Part shown: one piece after another, positions 9,386 to 21,283 of the stretch | How the letters are laid out: every line of letters begins with the position of its first letter | How positions within the stretch are numbered: the stretch's first letter is position 1 | NCBI GenBank assembly: GCA_029378245.1 | Contig: JARKIF010000061.1 | Location: 171,110-235,109, forward strand | Source of the DNA: Roridomyces roridus | Taxonomy: Eukaryota; Basidiomycota; Agaricomycetes; Agaricales; Mycenaceae | Length of the DNA: 64,000 bases | Reading direction: 5' to 3' | Made by a program: the position numbers and the translations under genes | Notes under the pieces: generated by a model | The model's input: only the letters and a program-made list of their open reading frames with translations | What the model was told of the DNA's origin: nothing | Database searches by the model: none

Positions 9386-12300
9386 TTTTGTGCAAAAGGT
9401 CCGGGATGTTTGATTGTACTGTCTCGTGAGAAATCTTGTCAACCCATGATCTTGTCGTCGTACAGCAGGTCCAGAATCAACTGCTTTCTAGCTTCGGTGC
9501 CGAGGTCTAACCGGCTGGGTCAACAACTATAAAGTTGATTCGGACTAGACGGGTCGATGCATTTTTGAGTCAGACTACTTATGTTGTTACACCACAGAAT
9601 GCACTACAGCTCCTAGTACTCTTGAAGAAATTTTGCCGTTCGCTCGTCCGAGCAAATCCCATAATGACCGACCCCAGGGACATGCAGACACTTGACCGGC
9701 TTCCGACAACGGCGAAGACCCAGTTCCGCCCACGCCTCGCGCGAAGCCTCTGGTAGGGTGGTGACAATACCAGCTTCAGCGGCCACCAAGCTGAATGGCG
9801 CCTTGACGGATGAAACCCACTCGATGAACGAGTCCCGTGCAGCCTCGGGGTCGTTTCGAGGCTGGAATTCTCCAAGGAAGCTGAGCAACGCCTGGGTCAA
9901 GCGGCGCAGGATCTCGACATTCTCATGCCCTTCCATCTTGAATTCGTTACCCGGCCCATAGACAGAGTCCACACGAGACATATCCGCGACTTGTCTGATA
10001 GCGCTGTCTGCAGCCGTCCCAACATTCTCGTAGATATGCGCCCACATGGCTTCGTGCGTCCACAGGAGAGGAAAATGGTCGATGAACACAACCTGCGAAA
10101 CCTCCTCGCCGCTGGCTTCCAGCATTTTGGCAATAGCGACGACGAGTACACCGGACGCGCTATAGGCACCGAGGCGGTATGGTCCCTGTGGTTGCTTCTC
10201 GCGAATCTTTTCAACAAAGAAGGCTGCCTGGGCGGAGAATGGGGATGTCGGAGTGAAGTGCGTGACCTGGACACCCGAAAGTGTGCCCGAGAAGTGAGTT
10301 CGCAGCGGGAGGATAGGACCGAGGCCGCCATCGATACCTGGGAATAAGAAGAGGGGAATCCCAGGGCCGGCACAGAGCTCCACGATATTCGGTTCTTCGC
10401 CGACAGAATCGGCAGAAACGATCTTGCGGCGCAACTCGTCCCACGAGACACCGGCTAGAAGCTGCATCTGTGAAACCTGCAAGAACGGTTGGAGGGCAGC
10501 CGAAAGTCGCGCCGCGGTCAGAGAATCCAGGCCGTAGGATAGAAGTGGGCGTTTGTAATCGAAGGCCTCCTTTTCCACCTCCACGAAGGATAAAACGACT
10601 TCCAGCACCTCCTGCTCAGCGACCGGCTGAGTGGCAGAACTCTCCGGCGGGACTATCCTGCGTCGCAATTCCTCCCAAGACACTCCGGAAAGTAATTGAA
10701 CCTGCGAAACCTGCAAGAATGGCTCGAGCGCCGTGGATAGACGCGCAGCACTCAACGAGTCGAGCCCGTATGATAACAAGGGACGCTTGGAATCAAAGAC
10801 CTCCTTGTCCACCTCGACGAAGGATAACACGACTTCAAACACGTCCTCTTCGGTGAATATCGGGCTCGCATTATCGGCCCCGATTTTCGGAGAGTGCTCA
10901 GCTGTGCGGAGGATATGATGAAAAGCGCGTGGAAGGGGATAAGTATTGTGCATGGAGTGCACTCCAGTCGAGATCCGGAATGTAGCGGGTAAAAGACACG
11001 GAACCTTCCAAGATTTTTTGTAGGCCGTCCTGAACGCAACGCCATAAATCTGAAGCATCCTGTTAACCGCCGTCTGGGTGGAGAAAGGGGGAGCTCACGG
11101 GCAGGGGACATGGATATCGCAAAGACACCACTCTTGCTCTTGTCTATGTGGCGGGAGTTTGCGCGATGCTTTACGATGGTCAGAAGGGCGGGTTGTCGAA
11201 CACCAAATACGCACCAGATAGCCGACGTCCCTAATCTCGGGCAAAACAACAGAGAACGCGTTTTGGTAGCCAGAAAGGGCACCCTCCAACGCGGTGCACG
11301 CACTGCCAAAGATCAGGAACAGGGCTCGGTACTTATAGAACGTAAATGGTGACCCACCTCGCATAGTTACTCTGTCCCGCAATCCCGAAAAGCCCACTAA
11401 TGGAAGAAAACGCCACGTAGAAGTCCAGCTGGCCCACGTCGACCGCAGCGGAAAACGTTTCAAAAGCCTTGAGCTTCGAATCGCGGACAGTGGAGAATTT
11501 CTCCTCCGTTTGATTCACGAAGAGTGCATCGGACAGGACTAGTGACATCTGGAAGCACCCCCCAATGCGCATACCAACAGTTTCCAGCAATCGCGAGGTC
11601 GCTTGTACATCGGTTGCGTCGCATGCCTCGAGGCGGAGGGTAAGATCAGCTCGTCCACGTAGGTACGCTACTTTGACCACAGTTTCTTCGTCGGTCTCAT
11701 GGTCCAGCGAGGCGATTCCCCGACGGGAAGTGAGTACGATCTGTCTTGCTCCGTGCTATCCCATGTTTGATGAGAGTTTGAAGATACGCCGGAATGTAAC
11801 ACACCTGGTACATCCAAACAGCCAAATCAACGCCCAATCCACCGATACCACCCAGAACGATGTAACATTTATCAGCGTGGAATAACGCAGACGCTAGGGG
11901 CTGTTCCAAAGTGAGGTGAAGTGACGGAGACTGTGCACATGAAACTAAATCCAAAGCACCAGCCAGCCGTTCACTACCCTCCCGGATATGCTCTCGCACG
12001 AGAGCATTCCAAACGATAAACCGTCCAGATGCTGAGACTAGATGTCGGAGAGCCGGATACTGAGCGCTTGTCAGAGAATCGCTAATCACCACGTCTACCG
12101 ATTCCAAAGTTGTCGCTTTTTCGAGATCACAGTGAAACAAGTCGACGGTGCTGACGCTAGAGAAGTGCTTGATGAAGCTATCTGATAGCCTCCCATCTTT
12201 CATGGCAATAAAAACAGCAGGGCGCTTGCGACTGAGGGACTTTGGAAGGGCGTCGAGTGTCAATGACGGCGCAATCAATTCGATAATTCGATGGGGATCG

Positions 12301-14352
12301 GGGAACGACTGCGCGTCCAAATGGGCAATGCATCCAAGGTTCACGACAAGAATTGGTGCCATGGGTTGATCCGTTACTCCCAGCACAAGATTGCCTGGGG
12401 ACATTAGGGGAGAGGTCAAGACACGGCCGATGAAACCATGAACATGAAGTGCCGTCTTCTCGGACGAGACAATTTCGACCATCACATAGTCCGGATCCTC
12501 GGGCGTGGGTGGATAGTCCGCAGGAGCGAAAGTCGGTGGTGGCGTCAAGACAATCCTGGATACGCAGGGACTGCCGTCGTTTGAGAACAGCACCACCGGC
12601 TCGCCGTTGTCGAACACATTGCGGTGCTTGGAGAGATAGATAATGCGGTCCGAAGGCTTGATCGCACTGGAGAAGATGGCCAGGCGAATACTCCATCCGG
12701 GGAACTCACGCCGGAGTGCAGCACAGAGTCCCATGGCGGAGTCCCCATCGCGGCCCTCTACAGTCGCAATATAGACATCAAGTGGAGTGCCGGGGTCGAG
12801 CTCTTTGATGCGGTGCTGAAGGTCCACCTCGTTCCCCAACGCGTACGGGATGATATGATGCGGGTCGATGGCGCCCTGAGTGGAGACACTAGCGACAGGT
12901 TTTTGTGACGTGAAAAGGAAGTTGTGTCCCCCCATCCCCGGTTCGATGTTGGCATGACTGTTGATGAAGCCCAATCCCTTCAGCATCTCCATCCAACCCG
13001 CTGGGGACATCGTGCAGTGTGCCCGTCCATCGGCGAACCCGAACCACTCGGAGAATGACCCAAAGACACAGTCATACCACACGCTGCCCACTTTGCCTGG
13101 CCAGGACGTCCCATCCATTTCGATCACGAAGAGAGTGCCTCCCGGGACGAGAAGCTTGCGGAGATTCGATAAGCAGGTGCGGAGGTCGGGAACTGCGTGT
13201 AAGACGTGAAGCGCCACAATCACATCGTGGGACTCTGCAACCAGACCCTGGTCGACAGGATCCTTGGTGAGGTCGTACAATTTCGGGGTCATTTTCGGAC
13301 CTTCGATTGTCCGAGCGAGTTCTGAGGCCAAGCCCTGAGCGGTGTGGTCAGCTACAGTTTGAAGCAAAGAGGGAACAAAGTACGTATGAAGCATCGGTCA
13401 CTGTATACTCCGTGAGAAGGTCTGATTTCCGCAACACTTCAGCCAGGTATCTGGTCAGCAGTCCCGTTCCTGCCGCCATTTTGAGCACCGTTGAGGAAGG
13501 GAGCAGACTAAACAACATACCTGCGCCCACTTCAAGAATATTGACCACTCGTTTGCCATTCTTTTGAAGCGAATCGAGCAGCGACGAAAACGATTTGACA
13601 ACTTCGGGATAAACGGTACTGATCCCGCTGTGCTGGTTATAGAAGCGGGTCATCAAGTCGTCGGAATACAGCTTTCCCACTGCTTCCTGCGACCAGCGTC
13701 AGCCAGTCAAACATATTCTACTGCTTCATCGTACCTTTGACGAGGTGAACACCGTCTCATGAACCGAAGCAATTCGATCGGTGACCTCAAAGTGGGCAGG
13801 ATACTTGGTACGGAGATGCTCCTCGTGCAGAGTTTCCAGGGTTGCTTCCGTTGAAGCTGCTCGCTTGGCAAAGTCAAGGTAGCGCCTCCGGGAGACCTGG
13901 AAACACTGGTCAGAGCCGTCGAACCGTCGATATACGCGAGCACTTACATCATCCCCGACGGCAGGGTTATTTTGCAAAGATTTCGATATCATACGCGCCG
14001 CCAGAGAGTCCAAAATCGTAAACAACGCCGCCTCGTCGCTTGGCTCCCTCTGCGAATAGGTAGCCTCAGTCATGACCTCATCAGGAAGCACTGAAACAGG
14101 CTGGAAATCAAGATCATATCTGCGCAGAATGGGAGGCAGCGGCGCCGACAATCTCTGTAGTACCAGGTTCGTCAATTCACAGATGACAGTGCCCGACGTG
14201 TCTGCAACTGTGATATCATACGATTTCGAGTCTACTTTGATTCAGAAGCTGCACCAGCGAATGGAGTGGTGAAAACACACCTGGCGACCACCTCCGTCGT
14301 CGGATGTGGGAGAACCAATTTCCCGAAGTCACAGCAGTACCCTGATTGAATA

Positions 14353-14607
14353 CAGCCGTTTTCAAAACAGTATACGGGTTTGGAGCCTCGCTCCACGTAC
14401 GTTTGTGCTGACCTTTGTTTGATGGAGAGTCGAGCTTCCGCTCCACTCAACTCCACAACTCAATGCAAGGGCTGTGCCGTGGCTAGACGGCATTTCCCTT
14501 TCCGGGCAGGCAAGTGGAGTGGAAGCAGACTCACCGGCACACAGAGGTCAACGCAAACGAAGGTGGAGCACTGCATCAAAACCCGTATACTGTTTTGAAA
14601 ACGGCTG
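14353..14607. mobile_element. TA-flanked MITE inserted in the PKS dehydratase exon
   Basis: A 255-bp element with inverted ends of about 100 bp (outer word cagccgttttcaaaac, near-perfect for the first 30 bp, then diverging), flanked by TA at 14351-14352 and 14608-14609. It contains no gene. Removing it plus one TA restores the dehydratase frame (LPSKLGRFVL running on into FNQGTAV and then RRWSP before an intron). The 257 added bases would shift the frame unless the element were spliced out. A Tc1/mariner origin is inferred from the TA duplication. Confidence 0.85.
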
Positions 14608-17600
14608 TAAGACGAAACGTCCCAGTTTGGATGGCAGGTACATGGCTTCTCCACCTTTTTTGAGAACATCGGGATGGAGAATGATGTGGATGCATGCGTC
14701 TAGGGCCGCTGGGTGTAAAAGATCCCGCGCGAGTCTGGTTCGAGAACATCAGACGCGCGGACAGCCTGGATGATTGACTCACCCATCCTCCACGGACGGT
14801 GCTTGAATTTCGGCTATGGCCTCGGACGGTTTGCCGCGGCAACGGAGTACTTTTCGGAATGCTGGACCAAAATCTACAAACGGTCGGAGCGATGGGTAAA
14901 AGTCTAGAAAGATAAAGTTAGCAACTATTCGAGAAACACAGCGCATACTCGCCCTTCATAGACAATTCCGGTAGACTGGACCACAAGGACTTCAAGTCGA
15001 TTGACTTTGGAGTCTCCACGGTAAATACATCCATGAAACCTCGAGCATGCTCGCGCGCGCTTTGTAACTAAACACGTGTTATCAGTAATCAGGGGGAGAG
15101 CAAACAGAACTTCAGACGCACAGAGGATGACGAGTCGACGGACGTGAGGGACCAACTGCACCCAGAGCGTTCGAGCATCAGCCGCGCGGTGTTCTGCGCC
15201 GACAGAGAGAATATGGAAACGAATTCGACGTCCCACAAAAGGTTAGCACCCGTTCCCAGAGCCTGCACAATTGTCGCGGGTGTTTCAAGAATATTACTGA
15301 GTGTGTACTCACCATTTCGAGAAATCCAGTCGCAGGAAGGATCGACTGCCCTGCTGGGACATCAGCTGAGAAAGATGTGGAGAGCTCACACACGCACCGT
15401 TGATGATATGCTGTGCGAGTACCGGATGCGTGATGTCATTCACTACAGCGCCAGACAAAAGCCCTCCTCGCTCGGTGGAACGGGTGACGTCCGAGTAAGT
15501 TTTCGGCGGAGGAATGGGCCGATGCACCATCGGATGATCGAGGAACGACGGCTTGAAGTCTGAAACACCATACAGACCGCTGAGATCGCAGGAGTTGTAG
15601 CCAAGTAGGGTGATTCGAGCCAGCGTCTCCGAGAATTCAGCGTCTTCCGCAGAAGCTCGGCGCATGGGACACAGAACGGATTTGTCGGTGACCCCATGGC
15701 TAGCTATCAAGGTAGCCAGCACCGGATGGCAAGATATTTCGAGGAAGATGGGGGCGGCGTCGGTGTGGAACTCGAGGACACTCGAAATCGCGGAGCTGAA
15801 CAGGACGGCATGGCGACAATTAGACCAGAAGTAGGCTGGTGTGAAAGCGTTGACGAGGGTCTCCCCAGTGCACGTCGAGAAGACGGGAATACGAGGGACA
15901 CGTGGGCCGGTATACCGGGCAAAGATATCCTCCATCCGTGCCATGCATTCGTCGCGAATGGGGTCCATGTACGACGAGTGCCCAGGAACCATAGTCCGGA
16001 TTCTCTGAGCAAAGATACCGTCGGCGCGGGCCAGGTCAACCGCCTCCGCGAGTAGAGTTGAAGTGCCGGAGATGGTGACAGAGTTCGGGGAGTTGTAGCA
16101 CGAGATCTCGACTGCACCCGACATCCTTGAAATGATAGCCCTCGCCACGTCAGCGCTGCAAGCCAGGGAAGCCATGCCGAGATTAGGGCTCTCGGTGATG
16201 GTCATGGATTGTCCGCGCGCTATGGCAATCTCCAGAGCCATCTCCTTTGATCCCGCGCCCGAGGCGTACAGCACAGCTGTCTCGCCAGCAGAATGACCGG
16301 CCAGTGAGCTTGGTGTGATGCCCACTGACACCAGGAGATCGAAAAGGGCGATTTGAAGCATCGCGATGGCGGATACGGTGATGGTCACGGGCCATCCATC
16401 TGGAGAGAGAACGATGGACGGCGAAGAGGCCGACGAGATGAAGAGACCAGTCGTTTCGAGCAGCGATTCGCCGACAACACGTCGGTAGACCCCATCGAGT
16501 TCCAGGATGGTAGAGCGGAAAACCGGGAATACGGCAAAGAGCCCACGACCCATCTCCAGATTCTGTGGGCCCTGGCCACTGAAGATGAATGAGACTGGAG
16601 GGGGGTGCTGGGGACGAGCGTCGCTGAAGGGATATGACCGTCGGTGGTGGCAAGCGGAAGAGTAAAGTAAGTCCTCCACGGCAGTTGTCTGGCACGACGA
16701 GAAAGAGTGACGGCGCACGCGCGCATGGTGTCAACGTCGGAAAGGTTTGCTTTACGGATGCTGTTCGAGATCTGGTCGACGGCCGTGGGTGATAATCCGC
16801 CCACGACGAATGTGACGACGCTCTGGTCTGTGGGGATAGGAGGCGAAGCTCGGGGAGGCGGGGACTCGACGAGTACATGGCCTGTAGAGCCCCCGATGCC
16901 AGCTCCCGAAAGCGAGATCAGCGAACGACCAGAAGGCGAGCGACATCCCAACGGCGTGGGCGTGGTGGGAACACTAAGCCAGTTTTCGCCCCACTGTATC
17001 GCTGGAGATGGAGTGGTGAAATTGGCAGTGGGAGGAATCATCCTCTTCTCCAAAATCAGACACGCCTTGAGCAGGGAAGCAAGAAAAGCCGCCGCTTCGA
17101 GATGACTTGTGACACTCGTCAAAAGGTTTTGGGACAAGAAACGGGCTGGATGCGCACCCAAGATTGCCTTTGACAGAGCCCACACACAGAGTGTCCTCTC
17201 GCGCAAAGATTTCGGCCACAGCATTGGCTTCAATGGGGTCGCCGACAGAGGTGCCTGATGGGAGACGGTAAGGTTCGCCCGATCATTGATGCCGGATCAC
17301 CTGCCACCCACCGGTCATGTGCAGCTCCGCAAAATCAACATCAGTTGCATCCCTCCCGGCACGCAGATACGCCATACGGATGACCTCTTTCTGAGTCGAG
17401 CCATTTGGCACGTAGAGCGGCATCTTGGATCCCGTCGATTGGATCGCTGTGCCGCGAATCTGAGGCGAAATGAAAGACATGAACTTTGAATTTGCTCAAA
17501 CGACAAGACTTACCACGGAGTAGATGTGATCACAACCTCTAATAGCATCGTCAAGAGGTTTCAAAACCACGACAACAGCCCCTTCGCCCCGTGAAAATCT

Positions 17601-17631
17601 ACAGAAATCCCATCAGACACTGGGAATCGGA

Positions 17632-18521
17632 TAGTGTTGCCGCGAGACGAGATCAAGATGATCTCGAGATGCCGTTTTGGGCGTCTCGCTGTCATCTCGT
17701 CTCGTTCTCGTGAAATCGTCTCGCAAGATTGATGTGATAAGTACTGTCAATAATCTATACTTATTCGGTCTGGCGTGTATGTAGGTGAATGTACAATAAA
17801 TCTACTCCAATTCCTCAGCTAGCACCGGGCGGAAACTTTCCCGGATTCCATCCAATCCACCCGCCTCATCTATCTCCTCCTTCGATAAACCCGACACCAT
17901 CTGCTTGACGTCCTCCGTCGTGAGAATATCGTGCATAAACGGCTCTTGACGCTGCTGGCGGAAGCGGTATTTCAAGATTTGGAGCTTCTCCATGTGGAGA
18001 GTGGAGAGTCGGTTTCGTCGGAGCGCGTCGGTTTCCTTACTCGATGAAAATACGCGTTCACAAGGAACCGCCGATGCCTGACAAGGCATGATGTCGCATG
18101 CGACACGGCGGATGAGCGGGAAGCAAGCACGGGCCAGCTAGAGACATTAAGATGATTATGTGCTGGGTCGTCAATGATGCCTTCGTCATCCCATCTTTGC
18201 AGCTCCTTGTCAACGGCCAGCTCGTCCTCAGCCTGCTCTGGCTCACGGCGCGCCACCTCTTCAAGCTGAGAAGAGGGAGGGGTGGATTGGGAAGAGTCCG
18301 ACGTGCCTGGGGCGTTGGGACGCGCGTTTAGGTCGAGAGTGGAGGGAGCATGGAAGGCGTGAGCGCGAACATGGTGGGATGCCGCAACAAGAGCAGTATC
18401 AGCCAGACGCGATGAGACGTGAGACGAGACCGAGACGAGATCATCTCGACTTGCCAAATTTAGGTTGAGACGAGATCATCTCATCTCGCTGTCGAGATAT
18501 CTCCGTCTCGCGGCAACACTA
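17632..18521 (-). mobile_element. 890-bp hAT element inside a PKS intron
   Basis: Terminal inverted repeats tagtgttgccgcgagacg and its exact reverse complement, flanked by a perfect 8-bp target duplication gaatcgga (17624-17631 and 18522-18529), as expected for hAT transposition. Subterminal regions repeat tctcgtctc/gagacgaga words many times. The element carries only the C-terminal part of a transposase. It lies within a short KS-domain intron (gtaacc..ctgtag) of the polyketide synthase, extending that intron from about 55 bp to about 950 bp. Confidence 0.95.
17802..18089 (-). pseudogene. hAT transposase C-terminal dimerisation fragment
   Basis: A 95-residue stretch containing SAVPCERVFSSSKETDALRR followed by MEKLQILKYRFR, the hallmark C-terminal dimerisation region of hAT transposases (S/P-V-x-x-ER-x-FS ... 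R..L....L..LK). The RNase-H-like catalytic core is missing; only N-terminal scraps may remain at 18.1-18.45 kb (for example RREPEQAEDELAVDKELQRW). The element is therefore non-autonomous. Confidence 0.85.
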
Positions 18522-18724
18522 GAATCGGATGCTGAAACATGATCCGGGTTACCCATCAGCAGCCGCGTCAAAAGGTTTAGTGATCCCTCGGATCGGTGGG
18601 TAAGAAATATGAGCTGAGATACTCCACCCAATTCAATAATTCTTATTTCATACTTCTAGGTCCAGACCTGCCGGGAGCTCACTATAAGCTGCCCCGCATC
18701 TCAACGTTCCAGTCCGCTCTACCA

Positions 18725-19694
18725 ATGGCGCACCTCAATTCGAACATCTGCCTAGTGGGAATCCACCATGCCCCTCTCCAAGTTTCAAGGGACGAGTTCA
18801 AAGCTGGGTTGGAATCCATGCTTTCCAAGTCACTGGAGATGCCGGTCATGAAGGAGAATACTCTGGGATGCGGCTTGGTGAGCAATATAACGTCGGGGTC
18901 CTTGATTTAACCCTTCATTGTGTCTAGATCGTTTCGAACAGTCGACTTGACCACACCAATAAAGCGGCTGGTGTGCGTCCTCCACATGTTACGGCCGTCA
19001 TCACGGCAGACTACGAGGTGTGTACTACGGTAGTCTTGAAGAATTAATTCCCGCCTGACGAACAGGAAAGACCCGCGCACAACTAATCGCAGTGCATTCC
19101 AACAAATCTTTGTCTCGTACTTCCCACCTGAACACTCTCTAGGTCAGGGAATACCCAGCAACCAAGGCGTGGGCCGAGAGCCCCGAGCTCAACGACAGAG
19201 CGGCCTCGCTCTTCGCCGCCGAACGCAAGGTGTTCATCAACAAGCCGGGGATTCCCGAGAACAGAGTACACGGTATCGCGATTCTCCCAGTCCCCGAAGG
19301 CGGGTCTCCGGCGGCCTTTGCTGAAAAAGCGGAGAATATCATCCGCCGCGCGCAAGAGCTTCCGTGTGTTCAAAAGGGTGTTCTCAGACTGACGCTGGTT
19401 CGTTCATCTCCGTCTTCAATTCCGGTAATAAGAACTTATACCGGGCAGTTCAGCCAGGATGGCACCATTTCCAACCGTACCAACACTGCGAGACATACCT
19501 TCATCTTCGACGCCGAATACGAGGTATGTAATTCGCCAGAATCCCATGCCCTAGCAATCGACCGTTGTTTCTAGAACTCGAATACACACAAGGAGGTTGT
19601 GGACCATCCAGATTTTGCAGAGATTCATGAGATGATGAAGGACTACGACACACCGAGCTTCTTTGGAGCTGATCCCACTATCAGAAAGATTTGA
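18725..19694 (+). CDS. Unrecognised four-exon gene, 247 aa
   Basis: Exons 18725-18877, 18928-19017, 19143-19523 and 19575-19694, all phase 0 with consensus GT..AG introns, give a 247-residue protein ending SFFGADPTIRKI. I do not recognise the family with certainty. The segment VPEGGSPAAFAEKAENIIRRAQELPCVQKG, and a later FDAEYE..HPDFAEIHEM, look like the strands and helices of small dimeric alpha-beta barrel (EthD/Dabb-like) proteins; this is an inference. No signal peptide or membrane segment. It diverges from the truncated end of the polyketide synthase, and a TATA-like ctataag lies about 45 bp upstream of the ATG. An upstream in-frame ATG at about 18596 would add 43 residues, but a splice-like acceptor and promoter-like sequence lie in between, so 18725 is preferred. 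Confidence 0.75.
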
Positions 19695-19742
19695 TGTTAC
19701 GATTCCTAACTTGCTTAGGAATTACGATTCTTAAGTTGTTTA

Positions 19743-20878
19743 AGAATCGTTCTTTTTAACCGGGTCCTGGATATTGATGGGGCATCAAACGATCCCCGAT
19801 ATCCATTTGGAAATCCGGCCCATTTATCTGGTTGCCGCCGGGGCACACGGTGGATCAGTGGCGGCCGACTCCCGTGACGGCTGCACTCACCAAATTCCCA
19901 CTGGCTGCGCATGCAGCGTTATTCGCAGCGCCGCTTCAGAGCCGTGCAGGTGCCGGCTGATGATCCCACCGGAATGCAGATGCGCAGACTGCAGGCATCA
20001 TTGTCACTTGATCCGCTTAAGACTCATCTCCACTGGCCCCGCGCCTCTTTGAACTTTCTGGCCTTTCTCGGCATCGGCCAGCCGCGGACAAATTAAAGGC
20101 GGCACAACGACGAACCCGCAAGTCCAACGTCAATAATCAACCCGAGTCCCAATGCACGGAAGAAAAAAAAAAACCGGAATCGTACCTGCCATGCACAGCA
20201 ATGGCCTCAAAAGCCAGATCGTTCTTTTTAACCTGGGCCTTTGGGCATCAAACGATCCCCGATATCCATTTGGAAGTCGGGGCATGTTCCGATGTCCGTC
20301 CCGCATGTTTATCTGGTTGCCGCCGGGGCACACGGTGGATCAGCCGTGTCGCGAGTTGGTACATAACGAGTGCTGCCCTCTGACTCAGCCGTCATGCGGC
20401 GCTGCTCAACTCACCTTGAATTCACCTTTCACTTGCTAGTAGCTACTCTGTGTCTCGGAGACAACTCGGAAAGAGATTAGACCACAAGCCCCGCGTGCCG
20501 AGGATGTTGCGGGTGTTTTAGATCAAGATCTCACGATGATCGCTCTCGCCGCACACTACCGGCGATCATCCGCTTCGGAGCCGTCAAGGTGCCGGATGAT
20601 CCCACCGGGTGTGCACATGCAGAACAACTGTTTTGATCCCGCGAAGACCTTACTTACATTCACCCCCAAAACTTCCTGGGCTCCTCTTTTCCCGCTTTTT
20701 CGGCATCGGCGAGCCAGGGTCCTGGCCCAGGGAAAATGATTGGAAAATGATGGTTTTCAGTTCAACGCCCAAGTCCAACATCCACATCAAGTCCGTCAAA
20801 TAATTAATTGGATGCAAACTCATGAAGGAGCAAAAACAGAATCGTACCTGCCATGCGGAGCAATGGCCTCAAGCCCAG
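19743..20878. repeat. Diverged tandem duplication, non-coding
   Basis: Copy 1 (about 19743-20217) and copy 2 (about 20218-20878) share ordered blocks: cgttctttttaacc; gatccccgatatccatttgg; ctggttgccgccggggcaca; gccgt.caggtgccgg..gatcccaccgg; ttcggcatcgg; and aatcgtacctgccatgc..agcaatggcctca. The order is the same in both, with insertions in copy 2. No coding frame spans either copy. It may be a remnant of a non-autonomous element or a duplicated promoter region. The remaining 400 bp up to the F-box gene at 21284 hold no gene. Confidence 0.75.
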
Positions 20879-21283
20879 CTTTTGCTGAATCATATTTACC
20901 CGTGGGGCCTGGGCATCACAGTGAACCACTCGGCCTGATTAACTAGTCATTGCAATACGACTTGTTGAACGGTGTAACTATTTGCCGTTTCCGAAAAGCC
21001 GCGGAAGACTGAAGTTGCGCCGAAGCCGAGCTGCCGAAGTGCTTAAATCTGTGCGATCACAGCTTAAGTACGTCAGATCACGACTTAACTCTTGACTTGG
21101 ACCACAACGTCTGTCTCACTTCCTGTGCCCATCCCCCTTCTTTCGACCGCTGCCAGCTCATTCTAAAGCTTCCTACTCTCCGCCTTCCGACTGCATACGT
21201 AAACACGGGTTCTATCCCCAACCACAAGTCTGTATGTGTCCTGAAACATCTGCCCGGCGATGCGACTCACATACCCCTAGACG

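Larger units (their letters stand above)
4700..9490 (+). repeat. Tandem duplication of an F-box gene with its flanks
   Basis: Two units, about 4.70-6.96 kb and 7.46-9.49 kb, match along promoter, coding region, final intron and 3' flank. Upstream both carry cttgcttcttac..tcatcttcgacg. Downstream both carry tgtttgattgtact followed by catgatcttgtcgtc. The spacer 6.96-7.46 kb (a C/T-rich 500 bp) has no gene. Confidence 0.8.
9613..18605 (-). pseudogene. Reducing polyketide synthase (KS*-AT-DH-MT-psiER-KR-ACP-ACP-TE), 5'-truncated
   Basis: Multi-exon iterative type I PKS. In order: C-terminal half of the KS (FDAAADGFSRGEGA; GTAIQSTGSK; the GSVKGNLG/HLEAAA segment); AT with GHSAGE (about 16.7-15.6 kb); DH hot-dog (HPVLAQHIIN..PATGFLEM); C-methyltransferase with EVGAGTG and TDAS (13.7-12.9 kb); a degenerate enoylreductase-like stretch without a NADPH motif; KR with GGIGGLG and FSSISG..SNYA; two tandem ACPs, each with YGLDSL (phosphopantetheine serine); a thioesterase with GAYSASG and a final VPGVGHYG. 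The stop is at 9613. A product would be an unsaturated, methylated chain released by the TE, as for other basidiomycete PKSs lacking ER activity. Lesions: the first ~240 KS residues with the catalytic Cys are absent, the homology stopping at about 18.6 kb; a MITE interrupts the DH exon; a hAT element sits in a KS intron. Two introns appear to end in AAG. Most downstream domains look undamaged. Confidence 0.85.

Noticed and set aside
17500..17600. Separate short gene on the minus strand before the hAT element
   Set aside because: The sequence is the KS exon (FSRGEGAVVVVLKPLDDAIRG) of the polyketide synthase, continued across the hAT-containing intron.
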